A stretch of DNA of 64,000 bases from Arthrobacter alpinus (GCF_001445575.1 NZ_CP013200.1:3968001-4032000); one strand, 5' to 3'; numbered from the stretch's first letter, positions 17,427-28,087 are shown. Notes: a model not told the origin generated them from the sequence alone. A program made the numbers and translations.

Positions 17427-19274
17427 TTAGTGGCTGATGCTCAGCTGCACCAGATCGCTGAGCGATTCGGTGAGCAGACTGCGCTGGGCCGCACCGAGTG
17501 GCAAGTGTGCGGCGAGCATGGCCTGCACGTACAGCAGTTTCATGGTTCGGTTGAACACGGCCTCATCGGGGCTTTGGGCCAGCGTGCGAATCAGCGGGTT
17601 GTCCCAATTGGCGCACAACGTGGCCTTGGCCATCTGGTTATTAAGTTCGACGGCGGCCTCCCGAGACTTTTCTGCCTTGGCCAACACCCCGTTCCACAGC
17701 GAGTTGGACACCCTCCGAGCGGCGCTGCGCTGCATCCCGCGAAGCACGGCATCGTCGGCTAAATAGAGGGCGGAGACATCTGCCGGGGCGAAGCTGCGCA
17801 CACTCACCTGAACGTCAAAGGATTTCAGCACTGCGCTGGCACGTTGTTCAAAGGCCAAGACCGGCGCACGCTGCGCCAACGCCGGGACCGCGAGCGAATC
17901 CAGCAGTGATGATAGCGCGACTTGTTCCACGCTGGTGCCGTCAAAAAGGAACGGCAGGCGGCGAATAATCTCGGCGTCATATACATAGCCACCGTTGACC
18001 ACAGGCGATTCGGTGGGCACGATCGCGGCAATCTGGCGGAACTCTTCCATCGATTCGGTGTAGCGGATGTGCTTTTGCCGGGACACCAACTCTTCGATGG
18101 TCATTCGTCCGGCAGTGGTTTCCACGCTCAGCCAACGGGTCAAGAAGGAGGCAAGTTCGTCGTCGTACGCCACAAGCGATTTCAGCCCCAGGTGATGGAT
18201 GGCGACAAACTTAGCGAGTTTATTCGGGTTCCCGGCGCCCATGCGGATGACCCAGGCACGCAACGCCGCTCCGAGCTCGGTCCGAGTCACCTCCAGCGCT
18301 TCATCGGCAACGAGCGATTCGCGCGACGCCGTGGGCTTGAGCCCCGTGGAATCCACCACGGACCGCGCAAAGAACGCCCACTCCGGCAACAGATCCTGGC
18401 TGCGCTCATCCACCAACATGCCGCCGAGGTAGACGGCGTGCGCCGGCCGGGCCGAGGGCGGCGGGGTGAACGGGAGGATGAAGGCGGTGCCGCGCGTGCC
18501 GGTGGCGGGGCTGCCGAGCTCAATGGCATCCAGCGGGCGTGCGCCGATCAGGGCAGTTCCCAGCTCCATCAATTCACTGCGGTGTTCAGTGCGTTCGTCC
18601 CCGACCAGAGCGAAAACCGGCGGCTGATTGATGGTGTCGAAGCCGCCGGTGCCATCGGCAATCAAGATGGGAACGGGCAGGTATTGGGCGTAACGAGTAG
18701 CCAGTTCCGTCACCTTTTTGCGGCCGCAGAGCTCGGCGTCATCGGCGCGGGGGCGCAGTTTCACGCTGGTTCCCACGGGCAGATCGTCTCCGTCCATCAC
18801 AGTCACGCTGAACGTGCCCGCCGCAGATCCGACCCACCGCACAGCGCTCTCGCCGGCCTTGCGGGAAACCACCACAATTTCATCGGCCACCATGAAACAG
18901 GAAAGCAGACCAATACCGAACTGGCCCAGCAAGTCCTGACGCGGCATGTCAAAGAGGTCACGCTTGGAACTGCGCCCCACGGTGGCCAGCAATTGCGCCA
19001 CGTCCTCGGCGTTCAGTCCCACACCGTCATCATCAATGCGGAACTCGGGATTGTCCGGACTCGACGGGAAAATGCGAATCTCCCAACGCCCAGCTCTCCC
19101 CTCGGCCTCGCCGATTCCGGAATTCCTGCGTGTTGTGATGGCGTCACGCCCGTTTTGGATTAGCTCACGGAGATAAACCTGCGGCCCGGAATAAATGTGA
19201 CGGCTCAGCAGGTCAACAACGCCGTGCAGGTCAACTTGGAACGGACGGGATTGGGACCCCACAGCGGAACTCAT
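17427..19274 (-). CDS. Hsp90-family (HtpG-like) chaperone
   Basis: 615 aa from ATG 19274. N-terminal GHKL ATPase domain: ELIQNGRDAI (E37, N41), DDDGVG (81-86) and the lid motif GQFGIG (117-122). The middle and C-terminal domains follow at the length expected for HtpG (about 620 aa), though sequence differs from E. coli HtpG as in the actinobacterial HSP90-family branch. TAGAAT at 19287-19282 lies 7 nt before the ATG and no Shine-Dalgarno is seen, so a leaderless start is likely; the frame remains open to 19343 but that part would cover the promoter. Upstream of the TPR gene. Confidence 0.9.
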   Translation of the reverse strand: MSSAVGSQSRPFQVDLHGVVDLLSRHIYSGPQVYLRELIQNGRDAITTRRNSGIGEAEGRAGRWEIRIFPSSPDNPEFRIDDDGVGLNAEDVAQLLATVGRSSKRDLFDMPRQDLLGQFGIGLLSCFMVADEIVVVSRKAGESAVRWVGSAAGTFSVTVMDGDDLPVGTSVKLRPRADDAELCGRKKVTELATRYAQYLPVPILIADGTGGFDTINQPPVFALVGDERTEHRSELMELGTALIGARPLDAIELGSPATGTRGTAFILPFTPPPSARPAHAVYLGGMLVDERSQDLLPEWAFFARSVVDSTGLKPTASRESLVADEALEVTRTELGAALRAWVIRMGAGNPNKLAKFVAIHHLGLKSLVAYDDELASFLTRWLSVETTAGRMTIEELVSRQKHIRYTESMEEFRQIAAIVPTESPVVNGGYVYDAEIIRRLPFLFDGTSVEQVALSSLLDSLAVPALAQRAPVLAFEQRASAVLKSFDVQVSVRSFAPADVSALYLADDAVLRGMQRSAARRVSNSLWNGVLAKAEKSREAAVELNNQMAKATLCANWDNPLIRTLAQSPDEAVFNRTMKLLYVQAMLAAHLPLGAAQRSLLTESLSDLVQLSISH

Positions 19275-19316
19275 GGGAACCATTCTATCGGCCGCCACCC
19301 ACAGCCCTCGGCGCCG

Positions 19317-19378
19317 CCGCGCACGTCCCCGCTTTTCGCGCACGTCCCTACATACGCGGAAAGCGGGGACGTGCGCGG
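19317..19378. terminator. Long hairpin, probable terminator of TPP-enzyme gene
   Basis: Inverted repeat with 24-nt arms (19317-19340 and 19355-19378), 23 of 24 paired, 14-nt loop; the core is GCGCACGTCCCCGCTTT. It starts 18 nt past the stop of the TPP-enzyme gene (minus strand) and lies before the Hsp90 promoter. The stem is far longer than a usual terminator. Confidence 0.65.
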
Positions 19379-19396
19379 AGGTTGGCGGCCGGCGCG

Positions 19397-21142
19397 TTAA
19401 AGGTCCAGGTGAGTGGGACCGAACATCTTCAGCAGCGTCTCAACCACGACGACATTGGGACCGTCGGCAGCGAAGGCCGCCTTGAGCGCGTCCCCCACGT
19501 CCTCGGGCGCCACTCGTTGTGCCGGCACCCCGAACGCCTCTGCCAGCTTCACGAAGTCCGGCCGCGCCAGCTCGGTGTGGGTGGCCTTGCCGAAGGTGTC
19601 AACCATGTATTCGCGCAGAATGCCGTAGCCGCCGTCGTCCACAATCAGCCAGGTGACGGGCGCGTTGTGCTGGCGGGCCGTGGCCAGTTCGGAGATGGAG
19701 TACATGGAGGAACCGTCGCCAGCCACCGCCAAAACGCGTGGCGACTTCCCTTGGCTTTGCAGGCCCAGCGCCGCGCCGAGCGCCGCCGGGAAGCCGTAAC
19801 CGAGCCCGCCGGCACCTTGCGCGGAGTGGAATTGGCCATCTTTGGCATCCCAGCAACTCCAACCCCAATAAGCGGAGATGGTCATGTCCCAGAAAGTCTG
19901 CATGTCCGCCGGGACGGCGTCCCGGATATCCGCCATGAATTTACGTTCCAGTCCCAGATCCTGGCTGTCCAGGCGCGCCTGCACCTTCGCCAGAGTTTCT
20001 GCCACGACGGCCTGCGGTGTGGCTCCGTGCCAATCGGCATCGTCCCGCAACGATGGGTCAAGGGCCTCATCGAGAGCACGCAGCGCCTGTCCGGCGTCGG
20101 CCCGGATACCCAGTGCGGGTCGGTTGGATTCCAGGACCCGGGGTTCGGCGTCGATCTGGATGATGCGCCCACGCGGCTCCATGGTGAAGTAATTGCTGGC
20201 CACCTCTCCCAGCGAGGAACCGATAACCACCAGCACATCCGCGTCTTCAAGCACCTCGGTGACGTAGCGGTCCTCCATCCAGGACTGCAGCGACAGCTCG
20301 TGGTTCCATGGGAACGCACCGTTACCGCCGGGGGTGCAAACCACGGGTGCGTTGAGCTTTTCGGCGATGGAGAGCAACTGCTTTTCGGCGCGGCCGCGGC
20401 GGGTGCCACCACCGGCCACAATGGCCGGCCGCTTGGCCGCCGTCAGCCATTTCACGGCTTCCCGCACGAGCTCCACGCGCGGCGGGTTGTCGAACGGTTC
20501 GGCCAGCGCATCCTCAACAGCCGGGACGAAGATGGGATCCAGCAGCACGTTTTGCGGCACTTCCACCCACACCGGCCCTTGTGGGGAGGACACGGCTTCG
20601 GTCCAGGCGTCCTGGATGGCCGAAGGGATTCCGGAGGCATGCTGGATGAGCCGCTGGCTCTTGGTGACGTTCGCTGCGGACGCCTTCTGGTCATCGAGCT
20701 GGTGCAACATTCCCTTGCGGCGGGCACCCAATCCCTCCAACGGAATCTGGCTGGCCACCACAATCATGGGCACGCCGGTGGCGTACGCTTCCTGCAATCC
20801 GGCCAGCGCAGTCAACGCCCCGGGGCCGGTGGATAGGAACAGCACGCCCACTTCGCCGGTGGCGCGGGAGTAGCCGTCGGCCGCGAACGCCGAGTTGTTT
20901 TCCACCCGGGAAGAAATAAAGTGCAAGGGCGATCGGCTGAGCGCATCGAAGAGGCCAAGTGCGTGCTGGCCTGGAATACCGAAGACAGTCTTGGCGCCCA
21001 AGGCCGTGAGAGTTTCAACGACGAGGTCTCCGCCGTTCCGCTGCGGAGGGGCCTCCGGCCGCGAGGGGTCCCCGGCCGTGGGCCCACTGACGCGCGGGGC
21101 CCCAGCCGAGCTTGCAAGGTTGGGGAGCGGCTGGGGACTCAT
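19397..21142 (-). CDS. Acetolactate-synthase-like TPP enzyme (possible AruI-type 2-ketoarginine decarboxylase)
   Basis: 581 aa with the three TPP-enzyme domains: an N-terminal PYR domain ([29 protein letters not shown] with the activating glutamate), a central Rossmann-like domain ([15 protein letters not shown]), and a C-terminal PP domain with the metal/TPP motif starting [19 protein letters not shown] and ending VDDGGYG. Its start overlaps the ureohydrolase stop (ATGA, 21142-21139). In Pseudomonas aeruginosa an ALS-like enzyme (AruI) decarboxylates 2-ketoarginine and a ureohydrolase acts later in that route, so the pairing suggests arginine or guanidino-acid catabolism; the substrate remains unproven. 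Confidence 0.82.
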   Translation of the reverse strand: MSPQPLPNLASSAGAPRVSGPTAGDPSRPEAPPQRNGGDLVVETLTALGAKTVFGIPGQHALGLFDALSRSPLHFISSRVENNSAFAADGYSRATGEVGVLFLSTGPGALTALAGLQEAYATGVPMIVVASQIPLEGLGARRKGMLHQLDDQKASAANVTKSQRLIQHASGIPSAIQDAWTEAVSSPQGPVWVEVPQNVLLDPIFVPAVEDALAEPFDNPPRVELVREAVKWLTAAKRPAIVAGGGTRRGRAEKQLLSIAEKLNAPVVCTPGGNGAFPWNHELSLQSWMEDRYVTEVLEDADVLVVIGSSLGEVASNYFTMEPRGRIIQIDAEPRVLESNRPALGIRADAGQALRALDEALDPSLRDDADWHGATPQAVVAETLAKVQARLDSQDLGLERKFMADIRDAVPADMQTFWDMTISAYWGWSCWDAKDGQFHSAQGAGGLGYGFPAALGAALGLQSQGKSPRVLAVAGDGSSMYSISELATARQHNAPVTWLIVDDGGYGILREYMVDTFGKATHTELARPDFVKLAEAFGVPAQRVAPEDVGDALKAAFAADGPNVVVVETLLKMFGPTHLDL

Positions 21143-22245
21143 TTGCTGCCGCCTTCGAGGTTAGTGGTGCTAGGAGTACCTTCGGTGCCGGCTGCGCGGA
21201 ACCCGGCCGGCTTACGCCGCGCTTGTGCATCGAGGGCCTGCGCAGCGTAGCCGTTGGGGGTACCGAAGCGGTCGCCTTCACGGAAGTTGTCAGCCATCAA
21301 GGTGACGAGTTCGAAGCCCACGTGACTGGCGGCGATGCCAGTGATCTCGGCGTGGTCGTAGGCGGGCGCCACTTCTACGATGTCCGCGCCCACCAAGTTC
21401 ATGCCACGGAAGCCGCGAATGATTTCAATGAGTTCTCGGCTCGTAATGCCACCAGCTTCAGGTGTACCGGTGCCGGGTGCGTGGGCGGGGTCCAAGACGT
21501 CGATGTCTACGGAAATGTAGAGCGGGCGCTTGCCGATGCGATCCCTAATTTTGGCCACAGTTTCCAGAACGCCCTGGTAGTAAACATCTGCTGCTGTGAC
21601 GATTCCGAAGCCAAAACGGTGATCGTCGTCAAGGTCCTTTTTGCCGTACAGCGGGCCGCGGGTTCCAACGTGCGAGATGGCCTCCGTGTCCAGAATTCCT
21701 TCCTCGACGGCGCGGCGGAACGGGGTCCCGTGCGTGTATTCGGCTCCGAAGTAGGTGTCCCAGGTATCCAGATGGGCATCGAAATGTAGCATGGCCACGG
21801 GCTCGCCGGCGCGCTCGGCGGCGGCGCGCAGCAGGGGCAAGGAGATGGTGTGGTCGCCACCGATGGTCAGGAGTTTGGCGCCGTCGGAGGTCAGGTCCAA
21901 CGCATTTTGCTGGATGGTCTCAATAGCTTCATTGATATTGAAGGGGTTCACGGCCATGTCGCCGGCATCGGCCACCTGGCAGTTTTCAAACGGCGACACG
22001 TCCCACGCCGGATTGTAGGGACGCAGCAGGCGGGATGCCTCGCGGACGTGATTGGCACCGAAACGGGCGCCCGGGCGGTAAGAGACTCCGCTGTCGAAGG
22101 GGACCCCCACCACGGCAACATCAGCCTTGGCTACCTGGTCCAGTCGAGGCAGTCGCGCGTAGGTTGCAGCACCGGCATAGCGGGGAATTTGGGCGGAATC
22201 GATCGGGCCTAGGTTCCCGTTGGCCTCGATACGGAGCTCTTTCAT
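21139..22245 (-). CDS. Ureohydrolase (agmatinase / guanidinobutyrase family)
   Basis: 368 aa, ATG 22245 with GAGG 6 nt upstream; ATG 22257 is an alternative. All manganese-site motifs of the arginase/agmatinase fold are present: [16 protein letters not shown] and [20 protein letters not shown]. Such enzymes split a guanidino compound into urea and an amine. Arthrobacter members include 4-guanidinobutyrase; sequence alone cannot separate this from agmatinase. First gene of a coupled two-gene operon with a TPP enzyme. The 280-bp upstream region separates it from the divergent APC transporter and holds the promoters. Confidence 0.9.
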   Translation of the reverse strand: MKELRIEANGNLGPIDSAQIPRYAGAATYARLPRLDQVAKADVAVVGVPFDSGVSYRPGARFGANHVREASRLLRPYNPAWDVSPFENCQVADAGDMAVNPFNINEAIETIQQNALDLTSDGAKLLTIGGDHTISLPLLRAAAERAGEPVAMLHFDAHLDTWDTYFGAEYTHGTPFRRAVEEGILDTEAISHVGTRGPLYGKKDLDDDHRFGFGIVTAADVYYQGVLETVAKIRDRIGKRPLYISVDIDVLDPAHAPGTGTPEAGGITSRELIEIIRGFRGMNLVGADIVEVAPAYDHAEITGIAASHVGFELVTLMADNFREGDRFGTPNGYAAQALDAQARRKPAGFRAAGTEGTPSTTNLEGGSK

Positions 22246-22527
22246 CTTCGTCCTCATCTCAATAACAGTTTTCAGCAGATCGAGCGCGACAGTAGATCTA
22301 CGTCACATCCGGCAGTTGTTCACCATCGTACAACTTTTGTTGACCAATGTGAACCAAATGTTTCACGTCAGACATATTTTGGTGTGTTTGTGGGCGATCG
22401 CCACCCTAGCCATGGCGCCGCATCAAAGGCATGCGTAAAGATTTCGTCAAGAAAGGGGTATTTCAGCCCGGGCCGGTGCTAGTCTCCATAAGCCGACAGT
22501 GGACGGCCATGACAAGGAAGGCCGCAT

Positions 22528-24507
22528 GTGACATCCCGAGCAGCAGCTCCATCCAAGGCCGGAGCACCAGGGAAACCGCGCGGAAAAGCAGCCCTGCGAC
22601 TCTGGCTACTCGAGGGATTGCCGGAAAGCTCCGGTAAACGTCAGGGCCCCCACGGCCGGCCAACTGAAAACCACCATCCGGCCTCATGGTGGCGAGTCAT
22701 GTGCCTGACGGGTCTGGATTACTTTTCAACACTGGGCTACCAGCCGGCCATCGCCGCCCTGGCAGCAGGGGTTCTGGCACCGTTGGCCACGATCGTTCTG
22801 GTACTTATCACCTTGCTCGGCGCACTTCCCGTCTACAAGCGGGTTGCTCGGGAGAGCCCCCACGGCGCCGGTTCCATTGCCATGCTCGAACGCCTCCTGC
22901 CACGATGGTGGGGAAAGCTGTTCGTTCTGGCACTGCTGGGCTTTGCCGCCACAGACTTCATGATCACCATTACCCTTTCCGGTGCCGACGCCACAGCTCA
23001 CATCATCGAAAACCCGTTCGCCCCCGCCTTTCTGCAGGGCCACAACATCGGCATCACCCTCATACTGATCGCCGGACTGGCTGCCGTGTTCTTGCGCGGA
23101 TTCAAGGAGGCCATGAGCATTGCCGTGGTCCTGGTGGCCGTTTTCCTCGCCATGAACTTGATCGTGATCTCCGTGGCGCTGACAAAAGTGACGCAAAGCC
23201 CCCTTCTGACGGCCGATTGGTGGGGCGCCTTGACTACTCAACACGGCAGCCCCTTCATGATTGTTGCCGTGGCACTTCTCGTTTTCCCTCGGCTGGCTCT
23301 GGGCCTTTCCGGCTTCGAAACCGGTGTGGCCGTCATGCCGCAGATCAAGGGCCGCGCCAGCGATACCCATGAGAACCCGGAAGGTCGCATCAAGGGCGCT
23401 CACAAGCTACTGACGACGGCGGCGCTCATCATGAGCACCTTCCTCATCACGTCCTCGCTGGCCACCACCATCTTGATCCCGGCCGCCGAATTTCAGCCCG
23501 GCGGCGCCGCCAATGGCCGTGCCCTAGCATTCCTTGCCCACGACCTCCTCGGTGAGGGCTTCGGCACCGCCTACGATCTGAGCACCATCGCCATCCTCTG
23601 GTTCGCCGGTGCCAGCGCCATGGCCGGACTGCTCAACCTGGTCCCCCGCTACCTGCCCCGCTTTGGCATGGCCCCGGAATGGGCGGCAGCTGTGCGGCCG
23701 CTGGTTCTGGTGTTCACCGCCGTCGCAGTTCTGATCACCATCATTTTCAAGGCCGACGTCGATGCCCAGGGAGGTGCCTACGCGACAGGAGTGCTGGTGC
23801 TCATCACCTCGGCTGCCATCGCCGTTACCCTCTCAGCCAAACGCAAGGGCGAGAAAAAGAGGGCGATTGGTTTCGGTGCAGTCTCACTCGCCTTCGTTTA
23901 CACCACCGTAGCCAATTCCATTGAGCGGCCCGACGGACTCAAAATTGCCGCCCTGTTTATCTTGGGGATTGTGGTGGTCAGCCTGCTCTCACGCATGCGG
24001 CGGGCCTTTGAACTACGTGCCACCTCCATTCGCATGGACGAGGCCGCCATCAGCTTTGTGGCATCCATCAACAAGGACACCATCAGGATCATTTCCCACG
24101 ATCCCAAAACCAAAAGTGCCGCAGCATACCGCCGCAAGCTGGCCCATGCCTCCTACGTCAACGCAATGGGAAATCCGCAAGATGTCTTGTTCCTGGAAGT
24201 CATCGTTGATGATTCCTCGGACTTTGAAACGGCCTTGGAAATTCACGGCATCACCCGACACGGCTTCAACATCCTGCAGGTTCATGCCTCAAACGTCCCC
24301 AACACCATTGCCGCTGTGCTGCTGCACGTTCGCGACACCACTGGCCTCATTCCGCACATTTACTTCCGCTGGAATGAGGGCAACCCCATCACCAATTTGC
24401 TCAAGTTCTTGTTCATTGGTGAGGGCGAAATTGCTCCTGTCACTAGGGAAGTTCTCCGTGAGGCAGAGCCGGATCTCATGCACCGCCCGTGGGTCCACGT
24501 CGGCTAA
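22528..24507 (+). CDS. APC-superfamily transporter with cytosolic C-terminal domain
   Basis: 659 aa; GTG 22528 with AAGGAAGG 6 nt upstream. A hydrophilic N-terminus of about 55 residues is followed by some 12 membrane helices (about 70-480) and a soluble tail of about 180 residues. The opening [17 protein letters not shown] and the [14 protein letters not shown] segment are of the APC amino-acid/KimA-like type. The large cytosolic tail resembles regulated transporters of this group. Substrate (amino acid or potassium) cannot be told from sequence. No c-di-AMP riboswitch was recognised upstream. Its 3' end meets a 4x55-bp repeat array. Confidence 0.8.
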   Translation: MTSRAAAPSKAGAPGKPRGKAALRLWLLEGLPESSGKRQGPHGRPTENHHPASWWRVMCLTGLDYFSTLGYQPAIAALAAGVLAPLATIVLVLITLLGALPVYKRVARESPHGAGSIAMLERLLPRWWGKLFVLALLGFAATDFMITITLSGADATAHIIENPFAPAFLQGHNIGITLILIAGLAAVFLRGFKEAMSIAVVLVAVFLAMNLIVISVALTKVTQSPLLTADWWGALTTQHGSPFMIVAVALLVFPRLALGLSGFETGVAVMPQIKGRASDTHENPEGRIKGAHKLLTTAALIMSTFLITSSLATTILIPAAEFQPGGAANGRALAFLAHDLLGEGFGTAYDLSTIAILWFAGASAMAGLLNLVPRYLPRFGMAPEWAAAVRPLVLVFTAVAVLITIIFKADVDAQGGAYATGVLVLITSAAIAVTLSAKRKGEKKRAIGFGAVSLAFVYTTVANSIERPDGLKIAALFILGIVVVSLLSRMRRAFELRATSIRMDEAAISFVASINKDTIRIISHDPKTKSAAAYRRKLAHASYVNAMGNPQDVLFLEVIVDDSSDFETALEIHGITRHGFNILQVHASNVPNTIAAVLLHVRDTTGLIPHIYFRWNEGNPITNLLKFLFIGEGEIAPVTREVLREAEPDLMHRPWVHVG

Positions 24508-24514
24508 AGTACCT

Positions 24515-24734
24515 TGGGCCCACGCGTCCGAGGGTTCCCTGGCCGAGGCACGAGGATAGCGAGGCGCCCTGGGCCCACGCGTCCGAGGGTTCCCTGGCCG
24601 AGGCCCGAGGATAGCGAGGCGCCCTGGGCCCACGCGTCCGAGGGTTCCCTGGCCGAGGCACGAGGATAGCGAGGCGCCCTGGGCCCACGCGTCCGAGGGT
24701 TCCCTGGCCGAGGCACGAGGTTAGGGAGGGCGTG
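24515..24734. repeat. Tandem repeat, 4 x 55 bp
   Basis: Copies begin at 24515, 24570, 24625 and 24680 with TGGGCCCACGCGTCCGAGGG and are nearly identical; the last decays near 24734. The array fills the space between the convergent APC-transporter and GH2 genes. It is related to the 54-bp array at 30391 (both start TGGGCCCACGC). There are no unique spacers, so it is not a CRISPR. Confidence 0.9.
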
Positions 24735-24738
24735 GGGA

Positions 24739-27624
24739 TCACCAGCGATTGTGCACGTCCTCGGCCCAGCCGAGAATGCCGGCCACCTTGATCCGGCTCC
24801 CGTCGCTGTCGGCGATCTCGCCGTCGTAGTGGCCAAAGCACTGGTGCGTGTTGTTGCCCAGCACACCCAAGTTGATTGCGGAGACTTTGTCATAGAACGG
24901 CGTGAACACCAGATCCGCCGTGGCGCCGTGGATGTGCCACGGGGCCAGCCAGTCGGTGGTGCTGTAATCCCAGATCAGGTTTTCGCTGATCTTGTGCAAG
25001 CGGCCATCCACCAGCAGCGAATTTTCGGTGGCACCGGTGCCGTCGGTCCACTTGGCGCCCAGCTGAATGCCGATGGTTCGCCCATCTGTGACCCCGGATC
25101 CGGCACCCCAATTCCAGTGCATCGAGTAGGGCCACCGGCCGCGTCCATGATCCAGCACTGCCCACGATTCTCCCGCGACCACGCTCACCATGACCCCGTC
25201 CACGGAAAGCGTGCCGCTGGCCGGGCGGGCCACGTCCTTGACGGTGTACTGAAATTGGCGGCTGTTCCAGGGCACCACAACACCCAGTGATTCGTGCCCC
25301 GCAGGCCGCTCAGCCAGGATGTCCAGACGGACCCGGGGCGTGGAAGCGCGCAGTCGCGTCCCGCCGGGCACCTCGGCAATGTCGATCTGTAGCTTGCCTG
25401 TCTTGGCCCGCGCGGAGCCGTCCCCCAACGACGCCGGCAACGTGGCACTTCCGCCGAGAACGCCCGTCACGTTGGTACCGATAGAAGCACCTGTGGCGCG
25501 GTCTAGCACCCACAGTTCATGCACCGCGGCATAATCCAGCGAGGACACTGTCAGGGAAACAATGTGTGTGGGCGAGGTGATAGCCCAGTACTCCCAGCGC
25601 TTGTTTCGCCCCCATCGTTGCATCCCGCGGCCAATCCCGGAGGTGTCATGCAGCGGCGTGCGGCTCCAGCCAATGGCCGATGGATTCAGCCTGCCGTTGG
25701 GCAGGGTCAAGGCAACTCGGGAGGTAATTTCATGTTCAACCAGCATGCCTGCGCTCATGGCGTTCCTCGTTTTGGGGTCAGGGGAAAGTGGGGCGGGAGG
25801 ATTCAGAACTAGTTGCGCTGTGACACCCTGAACCAGGCGCTCGGGCAGCTTGGACACGCGCCTGTCGTAGCTGAGAAGTCCGTTGAGCTCATCTTCCACG
25901 TCGCTTAGCTGGGTATACACCACGGCAGAGAGCCCCTCCGCGATGGCCGGCACAATCTCGCGCTCATGGAGCCTGACAAATGCGTCTCCGAGATCGGCAA
26001 CACTGCGATACCTGCGGTAGCCAAACTCGCGGTCGCTGAAATCATGGCCAGCCATCCGCAAGCTGTACCCGCCATATTCCGTTAGCGCCACGGCCCGGGA
26101 ATCATTCTTCCACCGCTTGCGCAGCTTGAGCGGCGTGAAATAGACATGGAGACTTTTCATATCCCCGCCGCCTTGGTCATGCCACCCGCTGGCATGGTCA
26201 ATAGTGCGGGTGGGATCCAGCCGGCGCAGTTCATGGGTGACTGCGAGCGCATCAAATTGCCCCCACGCTTCGTTGAACGGAACCCACACGGCCAGCGAAG
26301 CCACGTTGCGCAGCAACTCGACAGTTCCCTGCAATTCCGCCATGAACTCAGCCCGCCCCTGCGCCGATGCCCGACCATATCTCGCGTAATGACTGTCCTT
26401 GAGCCTGATCGGCAACAACGCCGGCACCGTGATGATTGGCGCCTTGTAATCGGTGCCGCCGTTCACCAGGTCCTGCCACACCAGCATCCCCAACCGGTCA
26501 CAGTGGTAGTACCAGCGCAGCGGTTCGATCTTGATGTGCTTGCGCAGCATGGTGAACCCCAGCCGTTTCGCCGTGGCAATGTCATACACCAGCGCTTCAT
26601 CCGAGGGCGGCGTGAGGAATCCGTCCGACCAGTAGCCCTGGTCCAGCAGCCCCGCGTGAAAGTACGGTTCGCCATTGAGCAGCAACCGCAGGTGGCCATC
26701 TGCATCGGCACCCATCCCAAAGGACCGCAGCCCAAAATAGCTGCCCACCTGGTCCTCACCCAGCCACACCGCAACGTCGTAGAGAAACGGGTCCTCGGGC
26801 GACCATGGATGACTCCGCGCCAACGGAATGCGGGTGGGCACGTTCACGTCCACCTCAACAGTGGTGAGTTCACCGACGTCGTCCTTAATCACCACGGTGG
26901 CCGTACCGCGGGCCCCCATCACGGTAAGTTCGACGGCGGATCCGGCCAGGTCAGGAATGATCACCAACTTCTGAATATGGGTTGCAGCGACCGATTCCAG
27001 CCACACCGTCTGCCAGATTCCCGATTGCGCCGTGTACCAAATCCCGCCACGCCTGAGCTTTTGTTTGCCGCGTGAATGATAGGAAGTATCGCTGTCGTCC
27101 TGGACAGTTACTTCCAGGGTGTGCGGCCCAGCCCAGCCGTGCTCGCGGCGGTGCAGAGCAGCTGTGATGTCGAGCGTGAAGGGCAGGAAGCCGCCCACGT
27201 GACCACCCACGTCAATACCGTTGACCCGGACCTGGCAGCGTTGATCGACGGCGCCAAAGTGCAGCAGAACGCGATCTTGCACAAACCCCTCAGGCACGGT
27301 GAAGCTGCGCCAATACCTCAGCTCCTCCCCCGGTTGCAGTTGACGCCCCACCCCGGACAGGGGGGTTTCCGGAGAGAACGGCACCAGGATCTGGCCGTCG
27401 GCGACATCACCCGGCGCTGTACTGGAGTGAGCACCAGGCGTTTCTCCGGGCTGGGTCAAGATGGCGTACTGCCACAGGCCGTTGAGGTTGAGATAGCTAT
27501 CGCGCACCAATTGCGGGCGCGGGTATTCCTGCAGGACCGACTCCGGGTCCAAGGCTTCGCCCCAGACGGTGAAACGATCCGGGCGCGCGCCGTCCTTGCG
27601 CTCCCCGCGCGGGTTCCCGCTCAC
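24739..27624 (-). CDS. GH2 glycoside hydrolase fused to a DUF2804 domain
   Basis: 961 aa. Residues about 30-610 are a glycoside hydrolase family 2 enzyme (sugar-binding sandwich, Ig-like domain, TIM barrel): acid/base NE at 451-452 in VPFNEAWGQ and nucleophile E516 in ALTEYGGYS. No signal peptide, so intracellular. Residues about 625-961 match DUF2804 (WGRNKRWEYWAITSPTHI, NWGAGSGVTDGRTIGIQLG, LGVLGNNTHQCFGHYDGEI). M623 (ATG at 25758) is preceded by GAGGA at 5 nt, as if it were once a separate start. GTG start at 27624 overlaps the MFS-remnant stop by 4 bp. Either a real fusion or two genes joined by an indel. Confidence 0.85.
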   Translation of the reverse strand: MSGNPRGERKDGARPDRFTVWGEALDPESVLQEYPRPQLVRDSYLNLNGLWQYAILTQPGETPGAHSSTAPGDVADGQILVPFSPETPLSGVGRQLQPGEELRYWRSFTVPEGFVQDRVLLHFGAVDQRCQVRVNGIDVGGHVGGFLPFTLDITAALHRREHGWAGPHTLEVTVQDDSDTSYHSRGKQKLRRGGIWYTAQSGIWQTVWLESVAATHIQKLVIIPDLAGSAVELTVMGARGTATVVIKDDVGELTTVEVDVNVPTRIPLARSHPWSPEDPFLYDVAVWLGEDQVGSYFGLRSFGMGADADGHLRLLLNGEPYFHAGLLDQGYWSDGFLTPPSDEALVYDIATAKRLGFTMLRKHIKIEPLRWYYHCDRLGMLVWQDLVNGGTDYKAPIITVPALLPIRLKDSHYARYGRASAQGRAEFMAELQGTVELLRNVASLAVWVPFNEAWGQFDALAVTHELRRLDPTRTIDHASGWHDQGGGDMKSLHVYFTPLKLRKRWKNDSRAVALTEYGGYSLRMAGHDFSDREFGYRRYRSVADLGDAFVRLHEREIVPAIAEGLSAVVYTQLSDVEDELNGLLSYDRRVSKLPERLVQGVTAQLVLNPPAPLSPDPKTRNAMSAGMLVEHEITSRVALTLPNGRLNPSAIGWSRTPLHDTSGIGRGMQRWGRNKRWEYWAITSPTHIVSLTVSSLDYAAVHELWVLDRATGASIGTNVTGVLGGSATLPASLGDGSARAKTGKLQIDIAEVPGGTRLRASTPRVRLDILAERPAGHESLGVVVPWNSRQFQYTVKDVARPASGTLSVDGVMVSVVAGESWAVLDHGRGRWPYSMHWNWGAGSGVTDGRTIGIQLGAKWTDGTGATENSLLVDGRLHKISENLIWDYSTTDWLAPWHIHGATADLVFTPFYDKVSAINLGVLGNNTHQCFGHYDGEIADSDGSRIKVAGILGWAEDVHNRW

Positions 27625-28001
27625 GCGTCTGCCACCGCGGCGGCAGCCTCGGAGTCGCTCGAGAAAGTGTCTACGTCCACCGCGGAGCGGCGCAACCGCA
27701 GCACCGGAATGATGGTGAACACGGCGATGAATACCCGACGGCGGCGGGCCCTATCCGATGCGGCACCCACCAAAAATGTGGCCAGGGTAGCCACCACGGC
27801 ACTGGAGGAAACCAGTAACGCCAGGACGGCGGGGTTGGTACTGATGGTGTTGTAGACAAACACGTTGAGGTACATGTTTTCCACGGTCCAGGCGAGCTGT
27901 CCGGCGAAGCCCACAATAATCAGGGTCAGCCAGGTGCGGGTGCCGAGGAGTGGCTCGGTTTGCGCATCTGGCGCGGCCATCGTGGGCGTGATCTCTGACA
28001 A
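27621..28001 (-). pseudogene. MFS sugar transporter, large internal deletion
   Basis: 126 aa. Residues 1-93 read as the start of an MFS transporter: two helices (23-48, 58-81), then the cytoplasmic loop ASDRARRRRVFIAV. At about residue 94 (near base 27722) the frame jumps to a short hydrophobic piece (FTIIPVLRLRR) and an acidic, Ala-rich tail that looks like an MFS C-terminus. Ten or so helices are missing, yet the frame is open and the stop still overlaps the GH2 start (GTGA). Most likely an in-frame deletion remnant; transport is impossible. Confidence 0.75.
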
Positions 28002-28087
28002 GGCTGTCCCCTTTTAAGTGCAGTCCCCTATGTGAAGTGACTCACACATACATTACCGTCCGGTAATCAGCCCGCAAGAATCGCGTT

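Noticed and set aside
17922..20836. Long plus-strand frames (413 and 484 codons) opposite the Hsp90 and TPP-enzyme genes
   Set aside because: Both are exact antisense shadows of clear minus-strand genes with full family motifs.
22246..22527. c-di-AMP (ydaO) riboswitch before the APC transporter
   Set aside because: The region was examined because KimA-like transporters often have one, but no conserved core could be recognised.
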